A stretch of DNA of 64,000 nt from Drosophila miranda (lineage: Eukaryota; Arthropoda; Insecta; Diptera; Drosophilidae): contig NW_022881603.1 of the NCBI RefSeq assembly GCF_003369915.1, forward strand, positions 1,736,001 to 1,800,000, read 5' to 3'. The notes under the pieces were generated by a model. The model did no database searches. It saw nothing but the letters and a program-made list of their open reading frames with translations, and was not told the DNA's origin. This document shows, one piece after another, positions 44,571 through 57,221 of the stretch. The position numbers and the translations under genes were made by a program. Position 1 is the stretch's first letter. Each line of letters begins with the position of its first letter.

Positions 44571-45173
44571 CTAAAACGGAGGCAGACTCTTGAGCCTCCT
44601 GCTGGTGCGCAGCACGAATGGTGCCGGCTGATTTGTACCGGCATTTCCTCCAGCGGGAACGACTTCGGGAGCAGCTACGGGAGCGACTGCGGGAGCGACT
44701 CCGACCGACTCGCCTTCATCGTCCGAGCCCCCGAGCATTACGCTGTCCAAAGTAGTGCGGGACGCCCGCAGTGTCATCATGTGCCGGGTGCTGCGTTCGC
44801 CCAAGGTGTTGCGCACCTTCAGGCAGCTCTCCTGCGACAGGGTTCTTTTTTTTCGCCCGTACCCAGGGCGAGGACGCGGCGCTGGCACTCGCCGAATGCC
44901 ACGGCATGGCTGCTGGTGGGCCCGTCGTCCTCATTGCCGGGCCGTTCAAAAATCGTCTCGAGACCGGTGGGCCTCGACTTTGCGATGGTCTGCGATGGCG
45001 CCTGAGAACCGGTGGTCGGCGTCAGGCTGGGCTTCTTGGCCAGGCGGCTGGGACTAAGACTGGGATTGGCGGCGCTCTAGCTCTTGCTCTTGCAGGCTCG
45101 CGGCGGCATTCGGCGCCGAACCATTGTCGCGGTTGCCACAGATCCTGTATCCCCCGGTATACTCCCGGCTGAA
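44571..45173 (-). pseudogene. Gene A copy 3, exon 1 deleted
   Basis: Like copy 2: exon 2 complete, exon 1 missing at the same join, so the two share this deletion by descent. Confidence 0.6.
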
Positions 45174-47090
45174 AAAAGAAGGCTGAAGGGAAAAAGAAAA
45201 AGAGAGGGACAAAATATTCGGCACTTTGACGGAGGGACTAAACCTCAGACACGTCTCGACTCCACAACGTTCACGACACGACTTTCCATTTGCAAGTGTG
45301 TGTGTGTGCGTGGTGTGAGTCAAGAAAGTGAAGTGGGGCCACGCTCAAAAGTATGCTGTCTCTTCTTTGTAATTCTCCCTAACTAAAAATTTGATTTGCA
45401 ATCCCCTGTGAGTTCGTCAACTTGATGTTTTGTTGGCTGTAATGCGGTATGTGGTCTTCAGTCCCCTCTACTACCCTTGCCGCCTGCTGAGGGCAGACGA
45501 CTAGGAATGTAGCATGTACATGTGGGCGGGCAGTTTATAGGGGGCGTAGTTGTTTTATGCGAAGACTAGCATTTTTGGCTCAATTTAGGCCGTAGTGGTG
45601 GTGTGGCGGCAACTGATGCTGATTTGAAAGTCGATTTGAAACCGATAATCAATTGTCAGCAGAGCATCGGCCGGCATAGCAAAACACAATGCTTGTAAAG
45701 ACATTGCGTTGCATACCGGCCGACCCCGTCGTCCCCCCTGGTCGTCGAAATTGGCGTGGTCCGAAGTCGTCAGAAGTAGGTGCAATTAGCACCTCGTCGT
45801 CGTTGTGGCTGTGGCTGCCCTCTTGGAGAACCAGTGGCACTGGTCCGGCCACCAGCTGGGATCCAGGAGTAGACGGCACACATATTACTGTGGCGACACG
45901 GGTCCGGCCGCCAAAGTGAAATGGATGTGAGTGTGTGTGTGCGTCGGCAATTCTGGCCCTAATGTAGAGCGAGTGGCACTGGTCCGGCCACCAACTAAGG
46001 ACGATGGCGGACACGACACACATAACTCGAACGGCACAGGTCCAGCCGCCCAAGTGTAATGGGTGTTTGTGTGTGTGTGTCTGTTTTTGGCTATTCTAGC
46101 AATCACCAACGCACTGCATTCGATTTGAATTTGTCAGGCCGTATGATTTTGCAAGTGTGTATGGCAGCATTTTTATTCGTTTATGTTTTATTTAATGGCT
46201 TTGATGGCGGCAGCGTCCGTTGTTCATTTTTGTTGTGGCATGCGAGTGATATGTATACCTGCCCCGTATGATAAAGATTTTCGCCGTAATGTTTAGCCCG
46301 ATAGTGTCCCGTGAGTGCTATCCGGCGATTGCCTAAGCGCTCTCGGCGATACGCGTCGGTACCCCCGACCCCGTAGTAATTCTTAGTTCGACAGCGTCCC
46401 GTAAGTGCTATCCGGCGATTGCCTAGGCATTCTCGGCGATGCCTGTCGATATCCCGACCCCCGTAGTAATTCTTAGTTCGGCGGCGTCCCGTAAGTGCTA
46501 TCCGGCGATTGCCTAGGCATTCTCGGCGATACTTGTCGGTATTTCCGCATAGCAAAGTTCCCCTTTCCGCGTCGTAGTAAATCTTAGGCCGACAGGGTCC
46601 CGTAAGTACCGTCCGGCGATAGCCTAGGTACTCTCGGCGATACTTGTCGGTATTCCCGCATAGCATAGTCCCCCTTTCCGCTTCGTAGTAACTCTCAGGC
46701 CGGCGGGGTCCCGTAAGTACTGTCCGGCGATAGCCTAGGTACTCTCGGCGACACCTGTCGGTATTATCGCATAGTAAAGACCTCCGTATTGATTCTGAGT
46801 TCGGTGGGGCCCTGAAGGCGCTATTCGGCGATAACCGGAGTGTTCTCGGTGAAACCAGCTGCCCCGTCCCACGCTACGATCGCCCCCGTCCGCGGGACTG
46901 CGGCCCCGTCCCCATCGTCGGTCCGAAATACGGAGTCCCGGCAAATTATAAATATTGCTGTAATTTCGACCCTGGAGTAGACTGAGATATGTACCCCAGC
47001 CCAGGATCGCTTCCTTACAAAAGTTAAGGTAACACTAGACTTAACATTAACATGTGCCCCGAGCATTACGCTGTCCAAAGTAGTGCGGGA
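44763..47090. repeat. Amplicon copy 3 (about 2.3 kb, shortest)
   Basis: Shares the gene A exon 1 deletion with copy 2. It lacks the segment between two CAGCA pentamers (join at about 45660, equivalent to 35965-36408 of copy 1), and is cut at 47053, where the 91-111 bp repeat region runs straight into gene A of the next copy. The ORF and Mdr65 exon are therefore absent. The stretch 45174-46290 has no gene. Confidence 0.82.
46300..46800. repeat. 91-111 bp degenerate tandem repeats, copy 3
   Basis: Same block as at 37050, with two one-base losses in C-runs (ACCCCGTAG, ATCCCGACC). Confidence 0.75.
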
Positions 47091-47501
47091 CGCCCGCAGT
47101 GTCATCATGTGCCGGGTGCTGCGTTCGCCCAAGGTGTTGCGCACCTTCAGGCAGCTCTCCTGCGACAGGGTTCTTTTTTTTCGCCCGTACCCAGGGCGAG
47201 GACGCGGCGCTGGCACTCGCCGAATGCCACGGCATGGCTGCTGGTGGGCCCGTCGTCCTCATTGCCGGGCCGTTCAAAAATCGTCTCGAGACCGGTGGGC
47301 CTCGACTTTGCGATGGTCTGCGATGGCGCCTGAGAACCGGTGGTCGGCGTCAGGCTGGGCTTCTTGGCCAGGCGGCTGGGACTAAGACTGGGATTGGCGG
47401 CGCTCTAGCTCTTGCTCTTGCAGGCTCGCGGCGGCATTCGGCGCCGAACCATTGTCGCGGTTGCCACAGATCCTGTATCCCCCGGTATACTCCCGGCTGA
47501 A
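47054..47501 (-). pseudogene. Gene A copy 4, truncated at both ends
   Basis: The 3' end is lost where ACATGTG joins CCCCGAGCATTACG; exon 1 is lost at the same join as copies 2 and 3. Only the middle of exon 2 remains. Confidence 0.6.
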
Positions 47502-48629
47502 AAAAGAAGGCTGAAGGGAAAAAGAAAAAGAGAGGGACAAAATATTCGGCACTTTGACGGAGGGACTAAACCTCAGACACGTCTCGACTCCACAACGTTC
47601 ACGACACGACTTTCCATTTGCAAGTGTGTGTGTGTGCGTGGTGTGAGTCAAGAAAGTGAAGTGGGGCCACGCTCAAAAGTATGCTGTCTCTTCTTTGTAA
47701 TTCTCCCTAACTAAAAATTTGATTTGCAATCCCCTGTGAGTTCGTCAACTTGATGTTTTGTTGGCTGTAATGCGGTATGTGGTCTTCAGTCCCCTCTACT
47801 ACCCTTGCCGCCTGCTGAGGGCAGACGACTAGGAATGTAGCATGTACATGTGGGCGGGCAGTTTATAGGGGCGTAGTTGTTTTATGCGAAGACTAGCATT
47901 TTTGGCTCAATTTAGGCCGTAGTGGTGGTGTGGCGGCAACTGATGCTGATTTGAAAGTCGATTTGAAACCGATAATCAATTGTCAGCAGAGCATCGGCCG
48001 GCATAGCAAAACACAATGCTTGTAAAGACATTGCGTTGCATACCGGCCGACCCCGTCGTCCCCCCTGGTCGTCGAAATTGGCGTGGTCCGAAGTCGTCAG
48101 AAGTAGGTGCAATTAGCACCTCGTCGTCGTTGTGGCTGTGGCTGCCCTCTTGGAGAACCAGTGGCACTGGTCCGGCCACCAGCTGGGATCCAGGAGGAGA
48201 CGGCACACATATTACTGTGGCGACACGGGTCCGGCCGCCAAAGTGAAATGGATGTGAGTGTGTGTGTGCGTCGGCAATTGTGGCCCTAATGTAGAGCGAG
48301 TGGCACTGGTCCGGCCACCAACTAAGGACGATGGCGGACACGACACACATAACTCGAACGGCACAGGTCCAGCCGCCCAAGTGTAATGGGTGTTTGTGTG
48401 TGTGTGTCTGTTTTTGGCTATTCTAGCAATCACCAACGCACTGCATTCGATTTGAATTTGTCAGGCCGTATGATTTTGCAAGTGTGTATGGCAGCATTTT
48501 TATTCGTTTATGTTTTATTTAATGGCTTTGATGGCGGCAGCGTCCGTTGTTCATTTTTGTTGTGGCATGCGAGTGATATGTATACCTGCCCCGGATGATA
48601 AAGATTTTCGCCGTAATGTTTAGCCCGAT

Positions 48630-49140
48630 AGTGTCCCGTGAGTGCTATCCGGCGATTGCCTAAGCGCTCTCGGCGATACGCGTCGGTACCCCCGACCCCC
48701 GTAGTAATTCTTAGTTCGACAGCGTCCCGTAAGTGCTATCCGGCGATTGCCTAGGCATTCTCGGCGATGCCTGTCGATATCCCCGACCCCCGTAGTAATT
48801 CTTAGTTCGGCGGCGTCCCGTAAGTGCTATCCGGCGATTGCCTAGGCATTCTCGGCGATACTTGTCGGTATTTCCGCATAGCAAAGTTCCCCTTTCCGCG
48901 TCGTAGTAAATCTTAGGCCGACAGGGTCCCGTAAGTACCGTCCGGCGATAGCCTAGGTACTCTCGGCGATACTTGTCGGTATTCCCGCATAGCATAGTCC
49001 CCCTTTCCGCTTCGTAGTAACTCTCAGGCCGGCGGGGTCCCGTAAGTACTGTCCGGCGATAGCCTAGGTACTCTCGGCGACACCTGTCGGTATTATCGCA
49101 TAGTAAAGACCTCCGTATTGATTCTGAGTTCGGTGGGGCC
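48630..49140. repeat. 91-111 bp degenerate tandem repeats, copy 4
   Basis: Same block as at 37050, without the C-run losses of copy 3. Confidence 0.75.
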
Positions 49141-49509
49141 CTGAAGGCGCTATTCGGCGATAACCGGAGTGTTCTCGGTGAAACCAGCTGCCCCGTCCCA
49201 CGCTACGATCGCCCCCGTCCGCGGGACTGCGGCCCCGTCCCCCATCGTCGGTCCGAAATACGGAGTCCCGGCAAATTATAAATATTGCTGTAATTTCGAC
49301 CCTGGAGTAGACTGAGATATGTACCCCAGCCCAGGATCGCTTCCTTACAAAAGTTAAGGTAACACTAGACTTAACATTAACATGTGTTTTCTTTTACAAT
49401 GGATTGCGTCTTTTCAGTCCGTTCCCGTCCTCGGAGCGGGCTTCATATAAGTGGCGGCGCAAGGCTGATCCTCATATCAGCATCAGCATAGGCCCTGAAG
49501 TTGGATGGG

Positions 49510-49770
49510 TCCGTACCGCCGCAACTTTGGCATTTAGCTGGGTGCGGTGGACAAAACCACCGCACTTTACACAGACGAAGCCGCGTTGACAGAAGTTGTT
49601 AAACCGCCGCAACTTTGGCATTTAGCTGGGTGCGGTGAGCGAAACCACCGCACTTTACACAGACGAAGCCGCGTTGACGGAAGTTGTTAAACCGCCGCAA
49701 TTTTCGCATTTAGCTGGGTGCGGTGGACGAAACCACCGCACTTTACACAGGCGAAGCCGCGTTTACAGTA
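49510..49770. repeat. 88-bp hairpin-bearing tandem repeats, copy 4 (3 units)
   Basis: Three units. In the second, GGTGAGCGAAACCACC alters the loop edge and shortens the perfect stem; the same change marks one of the four units in copy 5. Confidence 0.82.
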
Positions 49771-50295
49771 GTTGTGTGTGGTTTAAGAAATCTTTGTGTT
49801 TTATGATTCTCTTTGTGGTTTGTGATTTGAATATATGTTTAGTGGCGCACAGAATTTTAATTTACATTGGCGAGAAAGAGGAAATAAAGCTTGTCGGTAG
49901 TGGTTGGGAAGGGGAATTTGAATGTGTGTGGGGCGAGTTGGGAAAATGGCTGCTTGGCTTGGCGTCGGCATTTTAATGTATTCCTTATTGGCGTTAATTA
50001 AGAATTTTTAACAGTTTAGTTGGGCGGCAAACAAGTTAAGGGGCTCGTTAGTCGCCCGACGTGTCACACCGCTTCATCTGCCTCGTCGATCATCTGTAAC
50101 TGTATCTGTATCTGTACAAAGGAGCCTAGAATTTCTTAGATCTGTGTTCTTCTACCATCCTCTTCATGGATTGGTTCCACATAAATCCTAAAGATGCACA
50201 AATTTTATAGCTTGAACAAAAAAAAAAAAAAAACACATACAATAATAAAGCTATAATCCAGTGGATGGGTCGGAATAGGTGTCCTGTTCCTCCGC

Positions 50296-50842
50296 TCAGA
50301 CATAGACCTCTCCTGTCTTGGCCTCGGGACTGTGTTTGGCGAGGGTTGAGGTAGCACTCGTGGCCGTTGCCGTTGCCGTGGCGCTGCTCTGGGGCAGGGC
50401 GATCGTGCCACCGGATGAAGAGTTGTCCACTGTATCCACTGTGGGGGCTCCTGCCGAACGCACCGAGGAGCGCACTGTGGGGTCCTGCAGGTTGAAGCTC
50501 AGACTGAAGCTGTTGTTCCGCGAAATGTTGCCGTTGCCGCTTCCGTTCAGGGGCTTCACGGACAGGAGGGCCGTGGTGGTGATGCCGCCGCCGCCGCCCG
50601 CACCCGGCCCCACGGTCATGCCGTTGCTGGAGCCACTGTTGCTGTAGCCGTCCTGCTCCTGGGCCAGGTCCACTATGGACAGGGACGAGGGGAAGCGCTG
50701 AATGGAGAGCGAGACGGGGATCGTGGTGATGATGTCATTGGGCTCGTAGCCACTGGCCGTTGTCGTGATGGTCGGCAGCGATGGGAAGGATGCTCAGGGT
50801 CCCCGTGGGAATGGTGTACCCGCCGCCGCTGCTGTTGGCCAT
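50296..50842 (-). pseudogene. 184-codon-type ORF, copy 4, frameshifted
   Basis: A 14-bp loss at about 50778 (GTCGGCAG|CGATGGG) shifts the frame about 21 codons after the ATG at 50842. The rest of the frame stays open to the usual stop. Confidence 0.6.
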
Positions 50843-50975
50843 CGTGAAGGGAAACGACAGCGTGGTGATGTTCGTGGCAGCGGAGAGGGCTACGGAATCG
50901 AGAATCGAAGGGAGAGAGATTGTGGTTGGAGTATCTGAATCTGCATCTGCGGGAGTATCTGTGCCCGGTACTCAC

Positions 50976-51194
50976 TGCTGTGAACTCGCTGTAAATGATG
51001 ACCACTGCGGGCAGGGTCAACGCCTTGACGCAGCACATGAGGAACCCAAAGAAGAGCCACGCGATCTCCCCGCAGGTGGAGAAGCGTAAGAGCTGCAGGA
51101 AGCCGATCGGCTGTGTGGGCTCCAGTCCTGCGGCCAACGGCGCATCATCCAGGGACTTGCCATCGGTTGTCGTCGTGCCAGAAGCCTCGTCCAT
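50976..51194 (-). pseudogene. Mdr65: Mdr65-like exon 1, copy 4
   Basis: Intact exon and donor, with SLDDAPLAAGLEP instead of SLDEAPVAAGLEP. No further exons. Confidence 0.7.
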
Positions 51195-51954
51195 CTATCG
51201 GTACGACGAAGGACGGAGGAATAGTGTTACTCGAGCCAAGACCCGCGATTTATTCACAGACACGGACAGAGACAGACGGCACGCAAAGGTTAATTCAATT
51301 ACTGCCACACTCTCAGAGGCATGTATCTGTATCTGTGGCTGTGGCAAGGGTACAGCAGCTACTTTGTATCTTTTGCCATAGTTCTCTCTCATTGCCCCGC
51401 GGGGTTAACGAGTAATAGAATCTACCGTTTATTATTGGACATTCCAACGCCAATTTGGAGCGATTCGATTCGATTCCCTTTCAGAGGCCCGTACGGAAAT
51501 CTGTGTGGCGCCATTCGCCCCCTGCCCCCTCTCCTTGTCGTGGGATGGATGATCACCTTTTAATTGATTTTCAACACTTTTTGATCCTATAGATACTGTA
51601 TCTATGCACTGATTTCTGCAGAAGATCCGTTACTGCTCACTCGGACCGCCCAAGCGCGACTGCTGGAACACCGTCCGCGGAGCCACCCATTTATGTTGAT
51701 TCCCCGATGTGGATGCTGGACAGAGTACTCGGGCTTGGGCATGAGTACTCGTGAGTGTATCGTATCAATCGCTCGCTTTGGGGTTCACAATTCTAATTGA
51801 TCTCCGCTTTCCGCTCTTGGGGTAGGTTCCGCCGAAAGAGGCGCTTCAATTTACAATGAGAGCAAAAGAGACATTCTGTAGAGGGTTTTTCTTTTCTTTG
51901 CTTTTCTTTTCTTTATTCTTTTTCTATCATTTGGAGGGTGGAAGGTGCAACAAT

Positions 51955-52658
51955 CTAAAACGGAGGCAGACTCTTGAGCCTCCTGCTGGTGCGCAGCACG
52001 AATGGTGCCGGCTGATTTGTACCGGCATTTCCTCCAGCGGGAACGACTTCGGGAGCAGCTACGGGAGCGACTGCGGGAGCGACTCCGACCGACTCGCCTT
52101 CATCGTCCGAGCCCCCGAGCATTACGCTGTCCAAAGTAGTGCGGGACGCCCGCAGTGTCATCATGTGCCGGGAGCTGCGTTCGCCCAAGGTGTTGCGCAC
52201 CTTCAGGCAGCTCTTCTGCGACAGGGTTCTTTTTTTTCGCCCGTACCCAGGGCGAGGACGCGGCGCTGGCACTCGCCGAATGCCACGGCATGGCTGCTGG
52301 TGGGCCCGTCGTCCTCATTGCCGGGCCGTTCAAAAATCGTCTCGAGACCGGTGGGCCTCGACTTTGCGATGGTCTGCGATGGCGCCTGAGAACCGGTGGT
52401 CGGCGTCAGGCTGGGCTTCTTGGCCAGGCGGCTGGGACTAAGACTGGGATTGGCGGCGCTCTGGCTCTTGCTCTTGCAGGCGCGCGGCGGCATTTGGCGC
52501 CGAACCATAGTCGCGGTTGCCACAGATCCTGTATCCCCCGGTATACTCCCGGCTGAAATGAGACGAAATGAGAAATGAGTTACGACTGTCCGATGGCCGC
52601 AGAACCGAGTACTTCCTTTACCTTTAGCTTTGCCTTCAAGTTTTTTCTTTGCAGGCAT
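51955..52658 (-). CDS. Gene A copy 5, complete; unrecognised basic protein
   Basis: Exon 1 (52658-52613) encodes a Lys-rich start, MPAKKKLEGKAKGKG. A 60-nt intron with GT donor and TTTCAG acceptor keeps the frame into exon 2, which encodes a basic, Ser/Thr-rich stretch (MVRRQMPPRACKSKSQ, SLSPSRLAKKPSLTPTTGSQ, GLETIFERPGNEDDGPTS). In this frame translation stops at 52203, soon after an eight-A tract (about 52230-52237). A second frame entered at that tract runs on to 51955 with protein-like sequence (RTLSQKSCLKVRNTLGERST, SDDEGES, ending SRRLKSLPPF). Either the tract is a frameshift mutation shared by all copies, or the protein is the shorter form of about 150 residues. A nuclear or DNA-associated role is possible from composition only. 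I do not recognise the family. Confidence 0.5.
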
Positions 52659-54574
52659 TTCTCGTATCTTTTTCCGGCTTTTCCGTCTCCTGGGTAAACC
52701 TTTCGACTTCTCAAACGAGCAACGAGCAACGAGCCTCTTTGGGTTGAGGGCTCTCAGTGCTCCACAGGGGAGGGGCTGAGAGGCTGGGGTGTGAGCCGCC
52801 AGCAACCAAGCGCGTTGCTTTATTAATATTTGTGGGCAGTATATGTTTTAATTTAATTTATGTACATTTTTGTGTTTGTTTTACAATTCAACTTTAAACG
52901 ACACTCAAACACACACTAGTACATTTGATGGCACATTAATTTACAAACATATAATCTGCAGCAACGAAACACTTGTAACCTCGACTAGGCCCGCAGCCAG
53001 CAGGGGGGGGAAGGAAAAAAGAAAAAGAGAGGGAAAAAATATTCGGCACTTTGACGGAGGGACTAAACCTCAGACACGTCTCGACTCCACAACGTTCACG
53101 ACACGACTTTCCATTTGCAAGTGTGTGTGTGTGCGTGGTGTGAGTCAAGAAAGTGAAGTGGGGCCACGCTCAAAAGTATGCTGTCTCTTCTTTGTAATTC
53201 TCCCTAACTTAAAATTTGATTTGCAATCCCCTGTGAGTTCGTCAACTTGATGTTTTGTTGGCTGTAATGCGGTATGTGGTCTTCAGTCCCCTCTACTACC
53301 CTTGCCGCCTGCTGAGGGCAGACGACTAGGAATGTAGCATGTACATGTGGGCGGGCAGTTTATAGGGGGCGTAGTTGTTTTATGCGAAGACTAGCATTTT
53401 TGGCTCAATTTAGGCCGTAGTGGTGGTGTGGCGGCAACTGATGCTGATTTGAAAGTCGATTTGAAACCGATAATCAATTGTCAGCACCGTTGCCGCCGAA
53501 GATTTATCACAGATTGTAATAATTTTGTAGTGGGGTGTCGGAGAACCGCACTAATTACGAAAATAACAATGGGGGGGGGAGGGGGGAAGAAGGGGTTAAA
53601 GAAATGAGATCGAAAATTCAGAAAGTGCAGTGTTGCAACACGTAGTCAATTGAGGAATAGATAAAGAGAAAAGGTAAACAATGCAGGTGTTCTGCGTGAA
53701 AAATAAGAGGAAATATACTAAATAAAAAGAGACAAGCACTTGCAGAAATAACAATACAGATAAGTAGTAGACTGGAGTGAAGACGACGGAAAAACAGGTA
53801 ATAAAAGAGATACTACACTGGAACAAAGACGAGACAAAACAGGTACAATTGATTTACGTTTACAATATAACAATAAACATAACAATTTAAAATAATTTCT
53901 ATATCTTTTTCTATAATTACAGGGAAGACAAGAAACAGCAGAGCATCGGCCGGCATAGCAAAACACAATGCTTGTAAAGACATTGCGTTGCATACCGGCC
54001 GACCCCGTCGTCCCCCCTGGTCGTCGAAATTGGCGTGGTCCGAAGTCGTCAGAAGTAGGTGCAATTAGCACCTCGTCGTCGTTGTGGCTGTGGCTGCCCT
54101 CTTGGAGAACCAGTGGCACTGGTCCGGCCACCAGCTGGGAGCCAGGAGTAGACGGCACACATATTACTGTGGCGACACGGGTCCGGCCGCCAAAGTGAAA
54201 TGGATGTGAGTGTGTGTGTGCGTCGGCAATTCTGGCCCTAATGTAGAGCGAGTGGCACTGGTCCGGCCACCAACTAAGGACGATGGCGGACACGACACAC
54301 ATAACTCGAACGGCACAGGTCCGGCCGCCCAAGTGTAATGGGTGTTGTGTGTGTGTGTCTGTTTTTGGCTATTCTAGCAATCACCAACGCACTGCATTCG
54401 ATTTGAATTTGTCAGGCCGTATGATTTTGCAAGTGTGTATGGCAGCATTTTTATTCGTTTATGTTTTATTTAATGGCTTTGATGGCGGCAGCGTCCGTTG
54501 TTCATTTTTGTTGTGGCATGCGAGTGATATGTATACCTGCCCCGTATGATAAAGATTTTCGCCGTAATGTTTAG

Positions 54575-55085
54575 CCCGATAGTGTCCCGTGAGTGCTATC
54601 CGGCGATTGCCTAAGCGCTCTCGGCGATACGCGTCGGTACCCCCGACCCCCGTAGTAATTCTTAGTTCGACAGCGTCCCGTAAGTGCTATCCGGCGATTG
54701 CCTAGGCATTCTCGGCGATGCCTGTCGATATCCCCGACCCCCGTAGTAATTCTTAGTTCGGCGGCGTCCCGTAAGTGCTATCCGGCGATTGCCTAGGCAT
54801 TCTCGGCGATACTTGTCGGTATTTCCGCATAGCAAAGTTCCCCTTTCCGCGTCGTAGTAATTCTTAGGCCGCCAGGGTCCCGTAAGTACCGTCCGGCGAT
54901 AGCCTAGGTACTCTCGGCGATACTTGTCGGTATTCCCGCATAGCATAGTCCCCCTTTCCGCTTCGTAGTAACTCTCAGGCCGGCGGGGTCCCGTAAGTAC
55001 TGTCCGGCGATAGCCTAGGTACTCTCGGCGACACCTGTCGGTATTATCGCATAGTAAAGACCTCCGTATTGATTCTGAGTTCGGT
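54575..55085. repeat. 91-111 bp degenerate tandem repeats, copy 5
   Basis: Same block as at 37050 with scattered substitutions. Confidence 0.75.
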
Positions 55086-55464
55086 GGGGCCCTGAAGGCG
55101 CTATTCGGCGATAGCCGGAGTGTTCTCGGTGAAACCAGCTGCCCCGTCCTACGCTACGATCGCCCCCGTCCGCGGGACTGCGGCCCCGTCCCCCATCGTC
55201 GGTCCGAAATACGGAGTCCCGGCAAATTATAAATATTGCTGTAATTTCGACCCTGGAGTAGACTGAGATATGTACCCCAGCCCAGGATCGCTTCCTTACA
55301 AAAGTTAAGGTAACACTAGACTTAACATTAACATGTGTTTTCTTTTACAATGGATTGCGTCTTTTCAGTCCGTTCCCGTCCTCGGAGCGGGCTTCATATA
55401 AGTGGCGGCGCAAGGCTGATCCTCATATCAGCATCAGCATAGGCCCTGTAGTTGGCTGGGTGCG

Positions 55465-55805
55465 TACCGCCGCAACTTTGGCATTTAGCTGGGTGCGGTG
55501 GACGAAACCACCGCACTTTACACAGACGAAGCCGCGTTGACAGAAGTTGTTAAACCGCCGCAACTTTGGCATTTAGCTGGGTGCGGTGGACGAAACCACC
55601 GCACTTTACACAGACGAAGCCGCGTTGACAGAAGTTGTTAAGCCGCCGCAACTTTGGCATTTAGCTGGGTGCGGTGAGCGAAACCACCGCACTTTACACA
55701 GACGAAGCCGCGTTGACAGAAGTTGTTAAACCGCCGCAACTTTGGCATTTAGCTGGGTGCGGTGGACGAAACCACCGCACTTTACACAGGCGAAGCCGCG
55801 TTGAC
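55465..55805. repeat. 88-bp hairpin-bearing tandem repeats, copy 5 (4 units)
   Basis: Four units against three in copies 1 and 4, so the block gains or loses whole 88-bp units. Confidence 0.84.
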
Positions 55806-56666
55806 AGTAGTTGTGTGTGGTTTAAGAAATCTTTGTGTTTTATGATTCTCTTTGTGGTTTGTGATTTGAATATATGTTTAGTGGCGCACAGAATTTTAAT
55901 TTACATTGGCGAGAAAGAGGAAATAAAGCTTGTCGGTAGTGGTTGGGAAGGGGAATGTGAATGTGTGTGGGGCGAGTTGGGAAAATGGCTGCTTGGCTTG
56001 GCGTCGGCATTTTAATGTATTCCTTATTGGCGTTAATTAAGAATTTTTAACAGTTTAGTTGGGCGGCAAACAAGTTAAGGGGCTCGTTAGTCGCCCGACG
56101 TGTCACACCGCTTCATCTGCCTGGTCGATCATCTGTAACTGTATCTGTATCTGTACAAAGGAGCCTAGAATTTCTTAGATCTGTGTTCTTCTACCATCCT
56201 CTACATGGATTGGTTTCACATTAATCCTAAAGATGCACAAATTTTATAGCTTGAAAAAAAAAAAAAAAAAACACATACAATAATCGCATATCACATATTA
56301 TGTTTTTTGTGGAGAGGGGGAGGGGGAGGGCTCCAAAGTATTTACACGGTCCAATGTTTGCACGGGTAATATAATGGAGATTCTCTTGGTAAAGATTTTA
56401 TTCGTAATTTATTCGCCCAACTATCGAGAAAGCCTCGCGTGTGCCGTACGATACGATCCATTACGATACGATATCGTCTGTGGGCTATATATGTATGTAT
56501 ATTGATGTGTGCATATGTATGTACAATCCGAAGAGAGGATTACTCTTGTTTTGTTCTCTTTCCTAGATGATAATATCGTATCAGTGGTTCTGGAAGGGGG
56601 TGCTTAAACCTACGACGAAAGCTATAATCCAGTGGATGGGTCGGAATAGGTGTCCTGTTCCTCCGC

Positions 56667-57221
56667 TCAGACATAGACCTCTCCTGTCTTGGCCTCGGGA
56701 CTGTGTTTGGCGAGGGTTGAGGTAGCACTCGTGGCCGTTGCCGTTGCCGTGGCGCCGCTCTGGGGCAGGGCGATCGTGCCACCGGATGAAGAGTTGTCCA
56801 CTGTATCCACTGTGGGGGCTCCTGCCGAACGCACCGAGGAGCGCACTGTGGGATCCTGCAGGTTGAAGCTCAGACTGAAGCTGTTGTGCCGCGAAATGTT
56901 GCCGTTGCCGCTGCCGTTCAGGGGCTTCACGGACAGGAGGGCCGTGGTGGTGATGCCGCCGCCCGCACCCGGCCCCACGGTCATGCCGTTGCTGGAGCCA
57001 CTGTTGCTGTAGCCGTCCTGCTCCTGGGCCAGGTCCACTATGGACAGGGACGAGGGGAAGCGCTGAATGGAGAGCGAGACGGGGATCGTGGTGATGACGT
57101 CATTGGGCTCGTAGCCACTGGCCGTTGTCGTGATGGTCGGCAGCTGGGCGTTCGCCGCGATGAGAAGGATGCTCAGGGTCCCCGTGGGAATGGTGTACCC
57201 GCCGCCGCTGCTGTTGGCCAT
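56667..57221 (-). CDS. 184-codon-type ORF, copy 5
   Basis: Intact 184-codon frame, MANSSGGGYTIPTGTLSILL to TGEVYV. It has ISRHNSF for ISRNNSF and the GYEPND version. Same uncertainty about function as copy 1. Confidence 0.45.
   Translation of the reverse strand: MANSSGGGYTIPTGTLSILLIAANAQLPTITTTASGYEPNDVITTIPVSLSIQRFPSSLSIVDLAQEQDGYSNSGSSNGMTVGPGAGGGITTTALLSVKPLNGSGNGNISRHNSFSLSFNLQDPTVRSSVRSAGAPTVDTVDNSSSGGTIALPQSGATATATATSATSTLAKHSPEAKTGEVYV

Larger units (their letters stand above)
40893..44762. repeat. Amplicon copy 2 (about 3.9 kb, two deletions)
   Basis: Lacks gene A exon 1 (join at about 41303 with filler AAAAGAAGGCTGAA) and the whole repeat-rich middle from about 36565 to 38515 of copy 1 (join at about 42398, TGTGGCTGT|ATCTGTACAA). 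A G-run has expanded to 17 at 41876-41892. The stretch 41304-42900 shows no gene, nor does 43816-44560. Confidence 0.83.
47091..52145. repeat. Amplicon copy 4 (about 5.1 kb)
   Basis: Carries the CAGCA-bounded deletion seen in copy 3 (join at about 47987) and lacks gene A exon 1. It keeps both repeat blocks, the ORF (frameshifted) and Mdr65 exon 1. A further deletion at about 50246 joins ACACATACAATAAT to AAAGCTATAATCC. The stretches 47502-48630, 49775-50290 and 51195-51940 show no gene. Confidence 0.83.
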
